Source: Thermoleophilia bacterium
GTDB lineage: Bacteria > Actinomycetota > Thermoleophilia > RBG-16-64-13
DNA: 6,239 nucleotides
Assembly: GCA_016929985.1 (NCBI GenBank)
Contig: JAFGIH010000465.1
Span: forward strand, 1 to 6,239
Reading direction: 5' to 3'
Made by a program: the position numbers and the translations under genes. Each line of letters opens with the position of its first letter. Position 1 is the first letter of the stretch. Positions 5,122-6,239 of the stretch are shown piece by piece. The notes below the pieces were generated by a model, which searched no databases, was not told where the DNA came from, and saw nothing but the letters and a program-made list of their open reading frames with translations.

Positions 5122-5826
5122 CTACTCGAACGCCGGTCCGTCGTCGTCAGCGTTGTTGTTGTACCCCGCGCGCTCCCAGTACCCCCGGAAGTCGGTATCA
5201 GAGGAGAGTTCTACGCGAGTGACCCATTTGGCCCATTTGTAGCCGAATTTGCTCTTGGCTACCACCTGCAGAGGGAAGCCTCTCTCAGCCGGGAGGGTGA
5301 CATCGTTTATCTTCAGCGCAAGCAGGATGTTGTTCTCTAGAATGTAGTCCAGATTCAGTGATGTATATCCGGTAGGTACATCTGCGCTGTAGAAGATGGC
5401 TATGATCGCCTCAGGTTTCACCTGCGCATCCGCAAGAATCGCGCTGAGCGACGGACCGGTCCATTTTGCGGTGAAACTCCACCCTTCGACACAGTTGAGA
5501 TCCATCAACCAAGATTCCTGATCATATGACTGCAGGTCCGCATATGATAGTGAAAGGGGCTTTTCCACCAGACCATCCACCGTCAGTACGTAGGAATCTC
5601 TATCGATGACCTGGGTGCCTCTCAGGGCGTTGTTGCCTTGCTCATCGATGGGGGTCAGTTTTACGCCCCGGAACTCGGTGGCCTCCACCTCTTCCGAGGG
5701 CTGGGGACCCGTCGGAACGCTGGTGGATGCGGATCTGCCGTCACCACAGCCGAGGATGATCGCGCCGGTGGCCAGCGTCAGAAGCAGGGCAAGAACTGAT
5801 GACGCGAGTAGCAGCTTGGTCTTCAT
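5122..5826 (-). CDS. Sulfite-oxidase-fold (MsrP/YedY-like) molybdopterin lipoprotein
   Basis: A 234-residue envelope protein of the oxidoreductase molybdopterin-binding family (sulfite oxidase, MsrP/YedY). Residues 1-26 form a lipoprotein signal peptide with lipobox IILGC, C27 being the lipidated residue. A polar linker (28-52) precedes the Moco domain: DSYVLTVDGLVEKPLSLSYADLQS (77-100), then LNCVEGWSFTAKWTGPSL (110-127), where C112 matches the cysteine that ligates Mo in this family. GFPLQVVAKSKFGYKWAKWVTRVEL (183-207) matches the family's C-terminal core. It probably reduces or oxidises a sulfur compound outside the membrane using the adjacent cytochrome; the substrate is unknown. No twin-arginine motif is visible, which is odd for a Moco protein. 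The ATG at 5826 was preferred over one 24 nt upstream because GGGAG stands 4 nt before it. A sample line (5521-5580) is 48 percent GC by hand count, against 65 percent for 2581-2640 in the flavoprotein. Confidence 0.88.
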   Translation of the reverse strand: MKTKLLLASSVLALLLTLATGAIILGCGDGRSASTSVPTGPQPSEEVEATEFRGVKLTPIDEQGNNALRGTQVIDRDSYVLTVDGLVEKPLSLSYADLQSYDQESWLMDLNCVEGWSFTAKWTGPSLSAILADAQVKPEAIIAIFYSADVPTGYTSLNLDYILENNILLALKINDVTLPAERGFPLQVVAKSKFGYKWAKWVTRVELSSDTDFRGYWERAGYNNNADDDGPAFE

Positions 5827-5971
5827 CGTTCTCCCGCTCGTGTGAGCCATGTGCTCTGTTTACCCATTGGGAGAGGAAATGACACTGCGGAATGGAACAC
5901 CCCGCGTTTGACAGAGGCTCGTTCACTCGGCTGCCTCGACAGACTCCAAGGAATCCAGTGGGTACTATCGC

Positions 5972-6239
5972 ATGAGTTCCACGGGGCGCCGGGGCCGAAA
6001 CGAGGTTCTATCTACCAGCGCGAGGACGAGCACCGGGGAGCGTCCCCCAATCTCGGCTGGTAGGACGGCAAGAACAAGTGGAAGCAATACCTTGACGAGA
6101 CCCGGGCAGAGGTGCACGAGAGGCTGGTCAAAGCCCAGCGGTATCTCCGCGGGGTATCTTCTCGCCCAAGGGCTTCAGCCGCGCACCATCATGGAGCTCC
6201 CGGGCCATTCGCAAATCAGCTTGACGATGAACACCTACG
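5972..6239 (+). pseudogene. Degenerate phage-type tyrosine integrase (frameshift, stop, internal deletion)
   Basis: The parts of an actinobacterial-type tyrosine recombinase appear in broken order. ATG at 5972 opens MSSTGRRGRNE; after a one-base loss near 6000 the next frame continues with RGSIYQRED and NLGW, the familiar N-terminal motif of phage integrases. A TAG at 6061-6063 interrupts it, then DGKNKWKQYL and DETRAEVHERLVKAQR follow in the same frame. Near 6140-6155 the frame shifts again, straight into the C-terminal end: LLAQGLQPRTIMEL, GHS (the box II His position) and TMNTY, whose Tyr is the expected nucleophile, at the right edge. About 250 residues are missing between these parts, including the first catalytic Arg, the Lys and the HxxR box, so no active recombinase can be made. 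It marks a past integrative element on this side of the operon. Confidence 0.85.

Noticed and set aside
5908..5913. Perfect TTGACA on the plus strand upstream of the integrase relic
   Set aside because: No acceptable -10 hexamer lies 16-18 nt downstream, so a promoter call is not supported.
5842..5971. Plus-strand frame start at 5842 joined to the integrase fragment
   Set aside because: It overlaps the 5' leader of the Moco lipoprotein gene and encodes nothing like an integrase before about 5995; the integrase ATG at 5972 in the adjacent frame gives the expected N-terminus.

Overview
The window is GC-rich bacterial DNA. Nearly all recognisable genes are on the minus strand, so transcription runs right to left. 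Triple cell-wall-binding (CWB2) repeats fused to a zinc peptidase, GC-rich codons, strong AGGAGG-type ribosome sites and redox modules built from ferredoxin, flavoprotein and Moco lipoprotein suggest a Gram-positive of the Actinomycetota, perhaps an anaerobic lineage. That placement is inference; no marker gene is present.

Layout from right to left. At 5972-6239 (+) lies the wreck of a phage-type tyrosine integrase with a frameshift, an internal stop and a large deletion. At 4719-5826 (-) is a two-gene unit: a sulfite-oxidase-fold (MsrP/YedY-like) molybdopterin lipoprotein and a small multi-histidine membrane cytochrome b-like partner, probably an envelope redox couple. Two tandem hairpins follow the second gene. 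From 4282 to 4698 no gene is recognisable; the stretch holds a 7-bp direct repeat and a 17-codon open frame with a perfect Shine-Dalgarno. At 4223-4281 (-) is a tRNA-Thr(UGU)-like sequence with a matched acceptor stem and T-arm but no D-arm, either a degenerate tRNA or an integration scar.

From 4170 down to 1582 (-) runs a three-gene cluster: a RidA-family protein lacking the usual catalytic arginine, a 583-residue flavoprotein of the fumarate reductase / APS reductase / L-aspartate oxidase superfamily, and a 73-residue 2[4Fe-4S] ferredoxin whose start lies 3 nt after the flavoprotein stop. The likely logic is that the flavoprotein oxidises or reduces an unknown small substrate, the ferredoxin carries its electrons, and the RidA-like protein binds or processes a reactive product. 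From 1460 to the left edge (-) is a secreted protein with a signal peptide, three CWB2 repeats and the first part of an M28 metallopeptidase domain; it is cut by the window edge.

The most notable points are the RidA-flavoprotein-ferredoxin triad of unknown substrate, the absence of a Tat signal on a Moco-type lipoprotein, and the tRNA remnant and dead integrase that bracket the Moco/cytochrome operon, which may mark a decayed integrative element.
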